Shown piece by piece: positions 7,820 to 16,161 of a stretch of 64,000 nucleotides of DNA. Position numbers and translations under genes: made by a program. This DNA is from Paracoccaceae bacterium. Lineage in GTDB: Bacteria > Pseudomonadota > Alphaproteobacteria > Rhodobacterales > Rhodobacteraceae. How positions within the stretch are numbered: position 1 is the stretch's first letter; the number at the start of each line of letters is the position of its first letter. The notes below the pieces were generated by a model. The model ran no database searches, had not been told where the DNA came from, and worked only from the letters and a program-made list of their open reading frames with translations. The stretch is taken from positions 558,001-622,000 of the forward strand of contig JACKKD010000001.1 of NCBI GenBank assembly GCA_020637675.1, read 5' to 3'.

Positions 7820-8305
7820 ATGCCCTACGAATGGCTTCCCCATGACGGCCCCGAACGGCGGCTCCGGCTCTGGCCCTACCGCTCGCTCTCGGCGCGCGGG
7901 TTCGTCTGGTTCGTCGGCGGCACCGCTGTCCTGATCTCGGCGCCCCTGTTCGCGGTCCTCGGCACGCGGGTTCTCTGGGGCCTCCTGCCCTTCCTCGCAG
8001 CGGCGGTCGCGGGCATCTGGTGGGCGCTCGCGCGGAGCTGGCGCGACGGCGAGCTGACCGAGGTGCTGACACTCGCCCCCGGGCGCATGACGCTGGTACG
8101 CCGCGCCCCCGACGGGGCGGAGCAGAGGTGGGAGGCAAATCCCTACTGGGTCGCCGTGCGCCTCTACCCGACCGGAGGCACGGTGCCGCAATACCTGACG
8201 CTGAAGGGCGAGGGTCGCGAGGTGGAGCTCGGCGCCTTTCTCAGCGAGGCCGAGCGGGTGGCGCTGGCGGACGAGGTGCGGGACGCCCTCGCGGCGCTCC
8301 GCTGA
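7820..8305 (+). CDS. DUF2244 family membrane protein
   Basis: A 161-residue protein with a short cytosolic N-terminus (PERRLRLWPYRSLSARGF), two membrane segments at about 29-50 and 55-72, and a C-terminal soluble domain of beta strands ending in a helix. The order and the phrases RLWPYRSLS and LGAFLSEAER are those of DUF2244, a family common in alphaproteobacteria with no proven function. The start has no strong ribosome site. It sits alone between the hydrolase remnant and the convergent efp gene. Confidence 0.8.
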   Translation: MPYEWLPHDGPERRLRLWPYRSLSARGFVWFVGGTAVLISAPLFAVLGTRVLWGLLPFLAAAVAGIWWALARSWRDGELTEVLTLAPGRMTLVRRAPDGAEQRWEANPYWVAVRLYPTGGTVPQYLTLKGEGREVELGAFLSEAERVALADEVRDALAALR

Positions 8306-8337
8306 GACGCCGCCAGGGTTGCTTGACCGCTTGGCGG

Positions 8338-8355
8338 GGCGGCCCCTGGGCCGCC
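8338..8355. terminator. Hairpin between convergent DUF2244 and efp genes
   Basis: GGCGGCCC and GGGCCGCC are complementary with a very small loop. It lies between the two facing stop codons, so it could end either transcript. There is no T-run, so intrinsic termination is uncertain. Confidence 0.4.
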
Positions 8356-8363
8356 GGGCCCGA

Positions 8364-8930
8364 TCAGTCCTTGGCGCGTTCGACGTAGCTCAGGTCTTCG
8401 GTGTTCACGATGATGCGGGTGCCGGCGCCGATGTGCGGCGGCACCATCACCCTCAGCCCGATGTCGGTCATGGCGGGCTTGTAGGACGAGGACGCCGTCT
8501 GCCCCTTCACCACCGGCTCGGTCTCGGTGATCTCGACGGTCACTTTCTGCGGCAGTTCGATCGCGATGGCGACGCCGTTGTGGACCTGGAGGTGGACGCG
8601 CGTGCCCTCCTTCAGGAAGGCCCTGCCGTCGCCCACGACATCGGGAGAGACGGTGACCTGCTCGTAGCTCACGGGTTCCATGAAGTGGAATCCCTCGCCA
8701 TCCTCGTAGAGGTAGTCGTATTCGCGCTCGTCGACATGGGCGCGTTCCACCTGTTCGGTAGTGCGCCACCGCTCCGACACCTTCACCCCGTCCGAGATGC
8801 GCCGCATGTCCACCTGCGTGACCGGCGTGCCCTTGCCGGGGTGGAAGTTCTGGGCGGTCAGGACGACATAGAGCTTGCCGTCGAGTTCGACGACATTGCC
8901 CTTGCGCAGGCTCGAGGCGATGACTTTCAC
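8364..8930 (-). CDS. efp: Elongation factor P
   Basis: EF-P enters the ribosome at the E site and speeds peptide-bond formation at polyproline stretches. At 188 residues it has three beta-barrel domains: a KOW-like domain at 1-65, then two OB-type domains. The loop HPGKGTPV near residue 33 carries the lysine that is modified in EpmA-type systems. The C-terminal signature GLRVMVPPHIGAGTRIIVNT is intact. The gene for its lysine ligase (epmA) is divergently placed immediately next to it, which supports beta-lysylation as the modification type. Confidence 0.96.
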   Translation of the reverse strand: MKVIASSLRKGNVVELDGKLYVVLTAQNFHPGKGTPVTQVDMRRISDGVKVSERWRTTEQVERAHVDEREYDYLYEDGEGFHFMEPVSYEQVTVSPDVVGDGRAFLKEGTRVHLQVHNGVAIAIELPQKVTVEITETEPVVKGQTASSSYKPAMTDIGLRVMVPPHIGAGTRIIVNTEDLSYVERAKD

Positions 8931-9059
8931 GGGCGTTCCTCTCCGGGTATTCTTCGGGGCATTCCTTGCGGTTCCGCCGCGGCATGGCTATCACGCGCGG
9001 GCCCCGGCGCCCCGCGCCTAGCGCATCCCAACCGAAATATCCAGACGAAAGCCGACGCG

Positions 9060-10121
9060 ATGACCAGAGCGCCCTTTCCCGGCCCTGCCCCGAGCCCCTG
9101 GTGGTCCCCCGACCGCCATGTCGACCGGCGGCCACTCCTTCTGGCGCGCAACCGTATCCAGACGGCGATCCGCGGCTGGCTGGCCCGCGAGGGCTTCGTC
9201 GAGGTCGATCCGGCGGCACTTGCCGTCAGCCCCGGCAACGAGGTGCATCTTCACGCCTTCGCCACCGATGCCATCGGCAACGATGGCTCGGCGCGGCGGA
9301 TGTACCTGCATACGAGCCCCGAGTTCGCGATGAAGAAGCTCCTCGCCGCCGGCGAGACACGGATCGCGGCCTTTGCCCATGTCTGGCGCAACCGCGAACG
9401 CGGGGTGCTCCACAGCCCCGAGTTCACCATGCTCGAATGGTATCGCGCGGGCGAGGATTACACCGTGCTGGTCGAGGATTGCGAGGCAATCCTCGCGCTC
9501 GCCGCGCAGGGCGCCGGGGCGGAGGTGCTGCGCTTCCGCGACCGCACCTGCGACCCCTTCGCGCCGCCCGAAAGGCTGTCGGTCGCAGAGGCCTTCGCGC
9601 GGCACGCGAGGATAGACCTCATGGCGACGATCGGCCCCCGGGGCGAGACCGACGCCGCAGCACTTGGCGCCGCACTCGACGCGGAAGGGATCCGGCGCGC
9701 GGCCGACGACACATGGTCGGACATGCTGGCGCGGGTGCTGGTGGAGCGCGTGGAGCCCCGGCTCGGCCTCGGAAGGCCCACCGTGCTCGACCGCTATCCC
9801 GCCGCCGAGGCCGCGCTGGCGCGCCCGGCGGCGGACGACCCGCGCGTGGCGGAGCGGTTCGAGCTTTATGCCTGCGGGGTGGAGCTTGCCAACGGCTTCG
9901 GCGAACTGACCGACCCCGCGGAACAGCGCCGGCGCTTCGCGCTCGAGATGGAGGAGAAGGCGCGCCGCTACGGCGAGCGCTATCCCCTTGACGAGGGCTT
10001 TCTCGACGCGCTCGCGCTTGTGCCGCCCGCCGCGGGCATCGCGCTCGGCTTCGACCGGCTGGTCATGCTCGCCACCGGCGCGCCGCGGCTCGACGAGGTG
10101 CTCTGGACCCCGGTGCCCTGA
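9060..10121 (+). CDS. epmA: EF-P lysine ligase EpmA (PoxA/GenX)
   Basis: EpmA is a class II lysyl-tRNA synthetase-like enzyme without the anticodon-binding domain; it attaches (R)-beta-lysine to EF-P. The protein has 353 residues. Class II motifs are visible: YLHTSPEFAMKKLLAAG with VWRNRERG (motif 2 region), HSPEFTMLEWYRA, YACGVELANGFGEL, and motif 3 in AGIALGFDRLVML near the C-terminus. The start MTRAPFPG was chosen because alignable family sequence begins shortly after it; the frame stays open far upstream but runs antisense through efp. It is divergent from efp. The lysine aminomutase gene epmB is not in the window. Confidence 0.93.
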   Translation: MTRAPFPGPAPSPWWSPDRHVDRRPLLLARNRIQTAIRGWLAREGFVEVDPAALAVSPGNEVHLHAFATDAIGNDGSARRMYLHTSPEFAMKKLLAAGETRIAAFAHVWRNRERGVLHSPEFTMLEWYRAGEDYTVLVEDCEAILALAAQGAGAEVLRFRDRTCDPFAPPERLSVAEAFARHARIDLMATIGPRGETDAAALGAALDAEGIRRAADDTWSDMLARVLVERVEPRLGLGRPTVLDRYPAAEAALARPAADDPRVAERFELYACGVELANGFGELTDPAEQRRRFALEMEEKARRYGERYPLDEGFLDALALVPPAAGIALGFDRLVMLATGAPRLDEVLWTPVP

Positions 10122-10186
10122 ACCTGTGCGCCCGCTCAGCTCACTCGCCCTGCTCACTCGCACCGGGCACCCGCCGCAGCCCGTGC

Positions 10187-10645
10187 TCAGGCGAGTGCGT
10201 CCTTCACCATCGGCCCCACGGCGCCGAAATCCATCTGGCCGGTGTATTTCGCCTTCAGCGCCGCCATGACCTTGCCCATGTCACGGATCGACGTCGCACC
10301 GGTCTCAGCGATGGCCGCCCGGATCGCCGCGCCGGTTTCCTCGGCATCGAGCTGGCGCGGCAGGAAATCCTCGATCACCTTGATCTCCGCCAGTTCCTTC
10401 TCGGCCAGTTCGAGTCGCCCGCCCTCTTCGTAGGCGCGGGCGGATTCCTGGCGCTGCTTCACCATGCGGCCGAGAATGGCGAGCACTTCGGCATCGCCCA
10501 CGGTGGCGTCGCCGCCCTCGCCCCTCAGGGCGATGTCCTTGTCCTTGATCGCGGCATTGATGAGCCGCAAGGTCGAAAGCCGGGCGGCGTCCTTGGATTT
10601 CATCGCATCCTTCAGCGCCGCGCCGATCCGTTCGCGCATGTCCAT
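10187..10645 (-). CDS. GatB/YqeY domain protein
   Basis: This 152-residue helical protein begins MDMRERIGAALKDAMKSKD, with GGAGA eight bases upstream. The pattern RLSTLRLINAAIKDKDIA, the charged middle (VKQRQESARAYEEGGR) and the end (MGKVMAALKAKYTGQMDFG) are those of the stand-alone YqeY family, related to the tRNA-binding tail of GatB. YqeY proteins are proposed to act on aminoacyl-tRNA, though their role is not firmly established. It diverges from carA, and the pairing of YqeY with carA is common in alphaproteobacteria. Confidence 0.92.
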   Translation of the reverse strand: MDMRERIGAALKDAMKSKDAARLSTLRLINAAIKDKDIALRGEGGDATVGDAEVLAILGRMVKQRQESARAYEEGGRLELAEKELAEIKVIEDFLPRQLDAEETGAAIRAAIAETGATSIRDMGKVMAALKAKYTGQMDFGAVGPMVKDALA

Positions 10646-10825
10646 CGGGTCTCCATCCCCTGAGCTTCCGAAGCACCCAACATAGCCGCAAGCGGGCCTG
10701 GGCACAACTGCCCCGTCTTCGACTAACCCGTTGAAATCGTTGCGTAAGCCAAAAGCCCCGTTGCCTCTTGACCAACCCCGGCCGTGCCCTTAGGTTCCGC
10801 GGGATTTGTGACCCGGGGAGTCGCC

Positions 10826-11992
10826 ATGCCCAATACCCCCATGCGTTCGGACAGACCCACGGCCTGCCTGGCTCTGGCCGACGGAACGCTCTTCTACGGC
10901 AAGGGCTTCGGCGCGGCGGGCGAGACCGTGGCGGAACTGGTCTTCAACACTGCGATGACCGGCTATCAGGAAATCATGACCGACCCGTCCTATGCAGGGC
11001 AGGTCGTCACCTTCACCTTCCCCCATGTCGGCAACGTCGGCGTGACGCCCGATGACGACGAGGCGGCCGAGCCCGTCGCTGCGGGTATCGTGGTGAAGTG
11101 GGACCCGACCGAACCCTCGAACTGGCGCGCGGCCGAGCCGCTCGTGGACTGGCTCGCCCGGCGCGGCCGGATCGGCATCGGCGGCGTCGACACGCGGCGG
11201 CTGACCCGCGCCATCCGCCAGCAGGGCGCGCCGCATGTGGCCCTCGCCCATGATCCGGAAGGCAATTTCGACATCGGCGCCCTCGTCGCCAGGGCGCGGG
11301 CCTGGTCCGGGCTCGTCGGGCTCGATCTGGCCAAGGACGTCACCTGCGCCCAGAGCTACCGCTGGGACGAGACCCGCTGGGCCTGGCCCAAGGGCTACGG
11401 CAAGCGCACCGGCGCAGGCTTCAAGGTCGTCGCGCTCGACTACGGCGCCAAGCGCAACATCCTGCGCTGCCTCGCCTCTGTCGGCTGCGACGTCACCGTC
11501 CTGCCCGCCACCGCGACGGCCGAGGAGGTGCTGGCGCACGAGCCCGAGGGCGTCTTCCTCTCCAACGGCCCCGGCGATCCGGCGGCGACCGGGGAGTATG
11601 CCGTGCCAATGATCCGGGGCGTGATGGCGAAGGGCCTGCCCGTCTTCGGCATCTGCCTTGGCCACCAGATGCTCGCGCTGGCGCTTGGCGCGAAGACGAT
11701 CAAGATGAACCACGGTCACCACGGCGCCAATCACCCCGTGAAGGATCTGGAAACCGGGAAGGTGGAGATCACCTCGATGAACCACGGCTTCACCGTGGAC
11801 AGCCAGACCCTGCCGGCCGGCGTGAAGGAGACGCATGTCTCGCTCTTCGACGGGTCGAACTGCGGCATCAGGGTGGAGGGTGCTCCGGTCTTTTCCGTCC
11901 AGTACCACCCCGAGGCGAGCCCGGGGCCCCAGGACAGCTTCTATCTCTTCGAGCGCTTCGCCGAGGCGATGCGCGCGCGGCGCGCGGGCTGA
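10826..11992 (+). CDS. carA: Carbamoyl-phosphate synthase small (glutaminase) subunit
   Basis: CarA hydrolyses glutamine and channels ammonia to CarB for carbamoyl phosphate, feeding arginine and pyrimidine synthesis. From MPNTPMRSD the protein has 388 residues. The N-terminal CarA domain has LADGTLFYGKGFGA and then TAMTGYQEIMTDPSYAGQ. The C-terminal class I glutaminase has the nucleophile C277 in GICLGHQ and the H361/E363 dyad in QYHPEASPGP. A short alternative start 14 codons upstream is less likely. The large-subunit gene carB is not adjacent, which is usual in this group. Confidence 0.97.
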   Translation: MPNTPMRSDRPTACLALADGTLFYGKGFGAAGETVAELVFNTAMTGYQEIMTDPSYAGQVVTFTFPHVGNVGVTPDDDEAAEPVAAGIVVKWDPTEPSNWRAAEPLVDWLARRGRIGIGGVDTRRLTRAIRQQGAPHVALAHDPEGNFDIGALVARARAWSGLVGLDLAKDVTCAQSYRWDETRWAWPKGYGKRTGAGFKVVALDYGAKRNILRCLASVGCDVTVLPATATAEEVLAHEPEGVFLSNGPGDPAATGEYAVPMIRGVMAKGLPVFGICLGHQMLALALGAKTIKMNHGHHGANHPVKDLETGKVEITSMNHGFTVDSQTLPAGVKETHVSLFDGSNCGIRVEGAPVFSVQYHPEASPGPQDSFYLFERFAEAMRARRAG

Positions 11993-12017
11993 TCGCCAGG
12001 CTCCGTCGATGGGTCCG

Positions 12018-12044
12018 GCGCGAAGCCGGAATGCCGCGCTTTTT
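12018..12044 (+). terminator. Possible terminator after carA
   Basis: GCGCG and CGCGC can pair around a 12-base loop and are followed directly by five T residues. The stem is short, so strength is doubtful, but the position (about 25 bases past the stop) is right. Confidence 0.45.
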
Positions 12045-12065
12045 CCGCGACTTCGCCGGAGTTCG

Positions 12066-12080
12066 TTAACCCGGCGTTAA
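12066..12080 (+). promoter_or_regulatory. CtrA-type box (TTAA-N7-TTAA) before the MshEN glycosyltransferase
   Basis: The sequence TTAACCCGGCGTTAA, followed by C, is an exact match to the full CtrA consensus TTAA-N7-TTAAC known from alphaproteobacteria. It ends 45 bases before the glycosyltransferase ATG, so it would overlap a promoter at about the -35 region. TTAA is rare in DNA this GC-rich, which makes a chance match in the right spacing less likely. CtrA itself is not encoded here. Confidence 0.65.
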
Positions 12081-12125
12081 CCCTGCGGACGGAGGCTCGG
12101 GCCAGCGCTTCCCATCCAGGCCGCC

Positions 12126-14387
12126 ATGACGCCCCCCGCACCGCATCTCCGCCTCGTGTCGACCGATGCCGCGCCCCGCGCCATGGCGACGCTGCCGGTC
12201 TTCGGCCCGCGCGCCGTCTCCCGCAGGGGCGCGAACACGCGCAAGCCGCTCGGCCAGATCCTCATCGACATGAAGGCGGTGGAGCCCGGCAACATGCTGA
12301 AGGCGCTTGCGCTTCGCGACCGGGAGGAGGCGCGGATCGGCGACATCCTCCTGACCCACGGCTGGGTGAGCGAGGTCGACCTCATGGCAGCACTCGCACT
12401 CCAGTGGGGCGCGAGGACGGTGGACCTCTTGGCCGAGGCGCCGGACGCAAGGCTCATCGACAGGCTCGGGCCGGAGTTCTGCCTTGCCCACGGGCTCCTG
12501 CCCTGGAGACGGATCGGCGGCGCAACGGTGATCGCGACCGCGCGGCCGGAAGACTTCGCACGGGTCCGCGGCCTCCTGCCGCCGGGGTTCGGCCCGGTGA
12601 TGATGGCGCTCGCACCGGAACGCGACGTCCATGCCGCGCTGGTCACCACGCGCCAGACGGCGCTCGTCCGCAAGGCCGAGGTTCGGGTCCCGGCCGCGGA
12701 AAGCTGCCGCACGCTGGACCCGGCGCGCGCGAAGGTCGTGGTCGCCGTGGCGGCCGGGCTGATCCTTGCCGGGCTCTTCGCGGCGCCGGCGCTCGTGCTC
12801 GGGCTCTTCTCCGCCTCTGCGGTCCTGACGCTTGCGGCCTTCGCCGGGTTGAAGGCAATCGCGGCTGTGGCCGTGGTCCGGGGGCGGCGGCGCGAGGCTG
12901 CGGTCGGCCGGCCGCCGCTTCCCTTGCCGGCACGGCTTCCCGTCGTCTCGGTGATGGTGCCGCTCTTCCGCGAGGACGACATTGCCCCGCGCCTCATCCG
13001 CCGCATCGGCCGGATCGACTACCCCAAGGAATTGCTCGACGTCCTGCTCGTGGTGGAGGAGGACGACCTGGCGACGCAAGGGGCCTTGGCGCGCCGGGTG
13101 CTTCCGCGCTGGATGCGGGTCGTCATCGTGCCGCGCGGGCCGATCCGGACCAAACCGCGCGCGCTGAACTTCGCGCTCGACTTCTGCCGCGGTACCATCG
13201 TCGGCATCTGGGATGCCGAGGACGCGCCGGACCCCGGGCAGATTCATGCCGTCGTCCGCCGCTTCGCGGCCGCGCCGGCCGAGGTCGTCTGTCTTCAGGG
13301 CATCCTCGACTTTTACAACGCGCGCCACAACTGGATCACGCGCTGCTTCGCGATCGAATACGCGGTCTGGTTCCGCGCCATGCTGCCCGGCCTCGCCCGG
13401 CTCGGCCTCGTCGTGCCGCTGGGCGGCACCACGCTCTTTTTCCGGCGCAAGGCGATCGAGGACCTGGGCGGCTGGGACGCGCACAATGTCACCGAGGATG
13501 CCGACCTCGGCCTGCGTCTCGCGCGCCACGGGTACCGGACCGAGCTCATCGACACGGTGACCGAGGAGGAGCCGAACTCCCGCCCTGTCGCCTGGATGAA
13601 GCAAAGATCGCGCTGGCAAAAGGGTTTCGCCATGACCTGGGCCAGCCACATGCGCGATCCTGTCCGGCTCTGGCGCGAGCTCGGACCGAAGCGGTTCCTC
13701 GGCATTCAGGTCCTGCTTCTGGGGTCGGTCAGCCAGTCGCTTCTCGCGCCGGTGCTCTGGACGTTCTGGGTGCTGGCCTTCGGCCTTCCGCACCCGGTTG
13801 CCCGGACGCTTCCCCCGGCCGTGCTCGCGGCGCTCGCCACGCTCTTCGTCGCGGCAGAGGCCGTGAATGTCGCCGTCGGGCTCTGGGCCACGCGAGGGCC
13901 GGGGCACCGGCACCTGATGAAATGGGTGCCGAGCCTGCATTTCTATCTGCCGCTCGCCTCGCTTTCGGCCTGGAAGGCGCTCGCGGAATGCGTGACGAGG
14001 CCCTTCTACTGGGACAAGACGGCGCATGGCGTGGTCGAGGCCCGTGCCGGTCAGGCTGAGCTTCTGCCGGTCCTCGTGCTCGCCGACCCGGTCCATGTGC
14101 CCGCGACCCCGGCCGGCCCGGTCGTGCCCGTCCCGGCACCCGCATCCCGGCCGGCACGGCTCCACCTCTCTGCGCCGGCCAGGCTGCGCGACAATGAGGG
14201 AGCGGCGCAAACCCGCCCGGCGCGGCTGGTTTATCCCCCGCTCCTGACCCTTGTCAGCGACCGCGATGCCGGCGCCGCGACGGCCCGCGCGGCGCGGCGT
14301 GCGCCCTACGTCCTCGGTTCAACGATCGCCGGCCTTGCCCTTGACCGTCCCGGCATCGAGTTTCAGCCGCGTTTCGAAGGCTTTTGA
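12126..14387 (+). CDS. Membrane GT2 glycosyltransferase with N-terminal MshEN (c-di-GMP-type) domain
   Basis: A 753-residue protein of unusual layout. Residues 41-64 and 70-93 are two 24-residue MshEN motifs separated by exactly five residues (DREEA). The second (RIGDILLTHGWVSEVDLMAA with L91 and Q93) is nearly canonical; the first has lost the usual leading Arg, the Gly and the final Gln. A GspE-like region runs to about 180, then two membrane segments (203-252). The processive GT2 domain begins at about 272: D363 and D366 in WDAEDAP, the TED motif at 456-458, and Q493-x-x-R-W in QRSRWQKG, as in cellulose synthase. More membrane segments follow, then a Pro/Ala-rich tail. It likely makes and exports a polysaccharide under c-di-GMP control, which is inferred. 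The product is unknown. Its 3' end overlaps the GntR gene. Confidence 0.85.
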   Translation: MTPPAPHLRLVSTDAAPRAMATLPVFGPRAVSRRGANTRKPLGQILIDMKAVEPGNMLKALALRDREEARIGDILLTHGWVSEVDLMAALALQWGARTVDLLAEAPDARLIDRLGPEFCLAHGLLPWRRIGGATVIATARPEDFARVRGLLPPGFGPVMMALAPERDVHAALVTTRQTALVRKAEVRVPAAESCRTLDPARAKVVVAVAAGLILAGLFAAPALVLGLFSASAVLTLAAFAGLKAIAAVAVVRGRRREAAVGRPPLPLPARLPVVSVMVPLFREDDIAPRLIRRIGRIDYPKELLDVLLVVEEDDLATQGALARRVLPRWMRVVIVPRGPIRTKPRALNFALDFCRGTIVGIWDAEDAPDPGQIHAVVRRFAAAPAEVVCLQGILDFYNARHNWITRCFAIEYAVWFRAMLPGLARLGLVVPLGGTTLFFRRKAIEDLGGWDAHNVTEDADLGLRLARHGYRTELIDTVTEEEPNSRPVAWMKQRSRWQKGFAMTWASHMRDPVRLWRELGPKRFLGIQVLLLGSVSQSLLAPVLWTFWVLAFGLPHPVARTLPPAVLAALATLFVAAEAVNVAVGLWATRGPGHRHLMKWVPSLHFYLPLASLSAWKALAECVTRPFYWDKTAHGVVEARAGQAELLPVLVLADPVHVPATPAGPVVPVPAPASRPARLHLSAPARLRDNEGAAQTRPARLVYPPLLTLVSDRDAGAATARAARRAPYVLGSTIAGLALDRPGIEFQPRFEGF

Positions 14388-14963
14388 GATATGCGCCCTG
14401 AGCGCGGCCTGCGCGGCCTCGCCGTCGCCCGCCGCGATCGCCCGCACGAGGTCCGCGTGTTCGGCCAGCGCCGCCTCCCCGCGACCCTCGGCGGCCAGCG
14501 AGGTAGAGGCGAGCAGCGCCATCGAGCGGTGCACGAGGTCGAGTTGCTGGACGAGGTAGCGGTTGTGCGAGGCGAGGTGTATCTGCTTGTGGAACCTGCG
14601 GTTGGCGCGGGAAAGCTCGGCCGGGTCATCGACGATCGTCCGGTCGGCCTCCACCATCTCGCTCAGCACCCGGATTTCCTCGGGCGTCGCATGCTTTGCC
14701 GCGAGCCGCGCCGCGAGGCCCTCAAGTTCGGCGCGCACGACGTAAAGCTCGGCAAGCTGGTTGTGGTCGAGCGATGCGACAATCATCGACCGGCCGTCGC
14801 GCGTCAGCATCGACTGCGTCTCGAGCCGTTGCAGCGCTTCGCGCACCGGCGTGCGCGACACGCCGAACCGCTCGGCCAGTTCCGCCTCGACCAGTCGGTC
14901 GCCGGGGCGGTAAATCCCCTGGTCGATCGCTTCGAGGATGAGCGTGTAGGCATCCTTCTGCAT
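14319..14963 (-). CDS. GntR family regulator, FadR/FCD subgroup
   Basis: This 214-residue regulator starts MQKDAYTLILEAIDQGIYRP. The winged helix occupies residues 1-70, with the GntR signature LAERFGVSRTPVREALQRLE. The C-terminal FCD domain is all-helical, with the metal/ligand-binding residues suggested by ANRRFHKQIH, EHADLV and RAHI. FCD regulators sense small carboxylates and control their catabolism. The likely target is not obvious, because neighbours are a glycosyltransferase and a phosphatase. The last 69 bases overlap the 3' end of the opposing glycosyltransferase gene, a tail-to-tail arrangement that could allow antisense interference. Confidence 0.9.
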   Translation of the reverse strand: MQKDAYTLILEAIDQGIYRPGDRLVEAELAERFGVSRTPVREALQRLETQSMLTRDGRSMIVASLDHNQLAELYVVRAELEGLAARLAAKHATPEEIRVLSEMVEADRTIVDDPAELSRANRRFHKQIHLASHNRYLVQQLDLVHRSMALLASTSLAAEGRGEAALAEHADLVRAIAAGDGEAAQAALRAHISKAFETRLKLDAGTVKGKAGDR

Positions 14964-15077
14964 CTTAATCCCTTCCCGCCCCCCGCGCCGACCGGCGGCG
15001 CGAGAGCCTAGGCGGCGCGTCCGGCGATGGCAAGGCGGTCGATTGCTCCGCCGGGCGGCCGGGTGTAGTCAGGCACC

Positions 15078-15737
15078 ATGCACGGACGTCCTTCTCCCAC
15101 CGCCGCCTTCGCCCATGTCGAGACCTGGGTCTTCGATCTCGACAACACGCTCTACCCTCCCGCCGCGCGACTCTTCGACCAGATCGAGGCACGCATGACG
15201 GCCTACGTCATGCAGTCGCTTGGCGTCCCGCGCGAGGAGGCCGACCGGCTCCGCGCCGACTACTGGCGGCTCTACGGCACAACGCTCGCCGGGCTCATGC
15301 ACGAACACGGTCTGGACCCGGTGCCCTATCTGGAAGACGTGCACGACATCGCGCTCGATCACCTCGTGCCCGACCCCGCGCTCGCCCAAGCCATCGGCGC
15401 GCTCCCCGGCCGGCGTGTCGTCTACACGAACGGCTCGGCGCCATACGCCGCCCGCGTGCTTGACGCGCGCGGGCTTGCAGGCGTCTTCGACGCGGTCTTC
15501 GGGGTGGAGCACGCAGGCTTCCGCCCCAAACCCGAGCGGCGGGCCTTCGAGACGGTCTTCGCCTCCGCCGGGATCGACGCCGTCCGCGCGGCGATGTTCG
15601 AGGACGATCCGCGCAACCTCGCCGCGCCGCACGCGATGGGGATGCGCACCGTCCATGTCGCCCCGGCGCCCGAGCCGGCGCCGCATATCCACCACCACAC
15701 CGACGACCTCGCCGGCTTCCTCGCCCGGCTGCGCTGA
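15078..15737 (+). CDS. HAD-superfamily pyrimidine 5'-nucleotidase-like phosphatase
   Basis: A 219-residue haloacid dehalogenase-type hydrolase. Motif I is FDLDNTLYPP (nucleophile Asp, acid Asp two later), motif II is VVYTNGS, motif III Lys lies in FRPKPERR, and motif IV is MFEDDPRNL. The helical cap sits between motifs I and II. The DLDNTLY form is typical of the pyrimidine 5'-nucleotidase/SDT1 subgroup, which dephosphorylates nucleotides or small phosphate esters. The substrate is not determined by sequence. It is divergent from the GntR gene and followed by a small membrane protein gene. Confidence 0.9.
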   Translation: MHGRPSPTAAFAHVETWVFDLDNTLYPPAARLFDQIEARMTAYVMQSLGVPREEADRLRADYWRLYGTTLAGLMHEHGLDPVPYLEDVHDIALDHLVPDPALAQAIGALPGRRVVYTNGSAPYAARVLDARGLAGVFDAVFGVEHAGFRPKPERRAFETVFASAGIDAVRAAMFEDDPRNLAAPHAMGMRTVHVAPAPEPAPHIHHHTDDLAGFLARLR

Positions 15738-15850
15738 AGCAGGCTGCCCCCCTCCCCGCACCGCGGTCGCCCCCCACCCCTGCGGCATTCCGACCGGTTG
15801 CGCCCCGGGTGCGCCGACCCCATCTGCGGGCGAGCGAACAGGAGACACCC

Positions 15851-16090
15851 ATGACCACACGCCCCGAGGCGCCGCGCCTGCCCTGGTACTATTCGATCCC
15901 CCTCTTCGGCTGGATTGCCCGCGATCTCGTCCACGGAACCCGTGACAACCTGCTCTATTTCCTCGTCATCCTCGTCACCCTGCTCGTCCTCGCGGTGAAG
16001 ACCTGGGGGCTGGTCGCCCTGACGATGGTTGCGCTGGCCGCGGTGCCGGTCTGCTTTGCGCTGCTGATCCTCATCTCGGTCGGCAAGTAG
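15851..16090 (+). CDS. Small two-segment membrane protein
   Basis: A 79-residue protein starting MTTRPEAPRLPWYYSIPLFG, with AGGAGA upstream supporting this start over one 14 codons earlier. It has an N-terminal amphipathic stretch (IPLFGWIARDLVHGTRDN) and two hydrophobic segments (about 34-50 and 54-75), ending ISVGK. I know similar short unknown proteins in Rhodobacteraceae but no function. It lies between a phosphatase gene and a ubiH-like gene on the same strand with gaps of 71-113 bases. Confidence 0.7.
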   Translation: MTTRPEAPRLPWYYSIPLFGWIARDLVHGTRDNLLYFLVILVTLLVLAVKTWGLVALTMVALAAVPVCFALLILISVGK

Positions 16091-16161
16091 CGCCGGCGGC
16101 GCCCTCGCGGTTGCAGCCCACCCCGGCCGGGCGATAGTGTCGCGAAAAAGCCGGAGGGGCC

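Noticed and set aside
8319..9059. Long N-terminal extension of epmA
   Set aside because: It runs antisense through efp, and the family alignment begins close to 9060.
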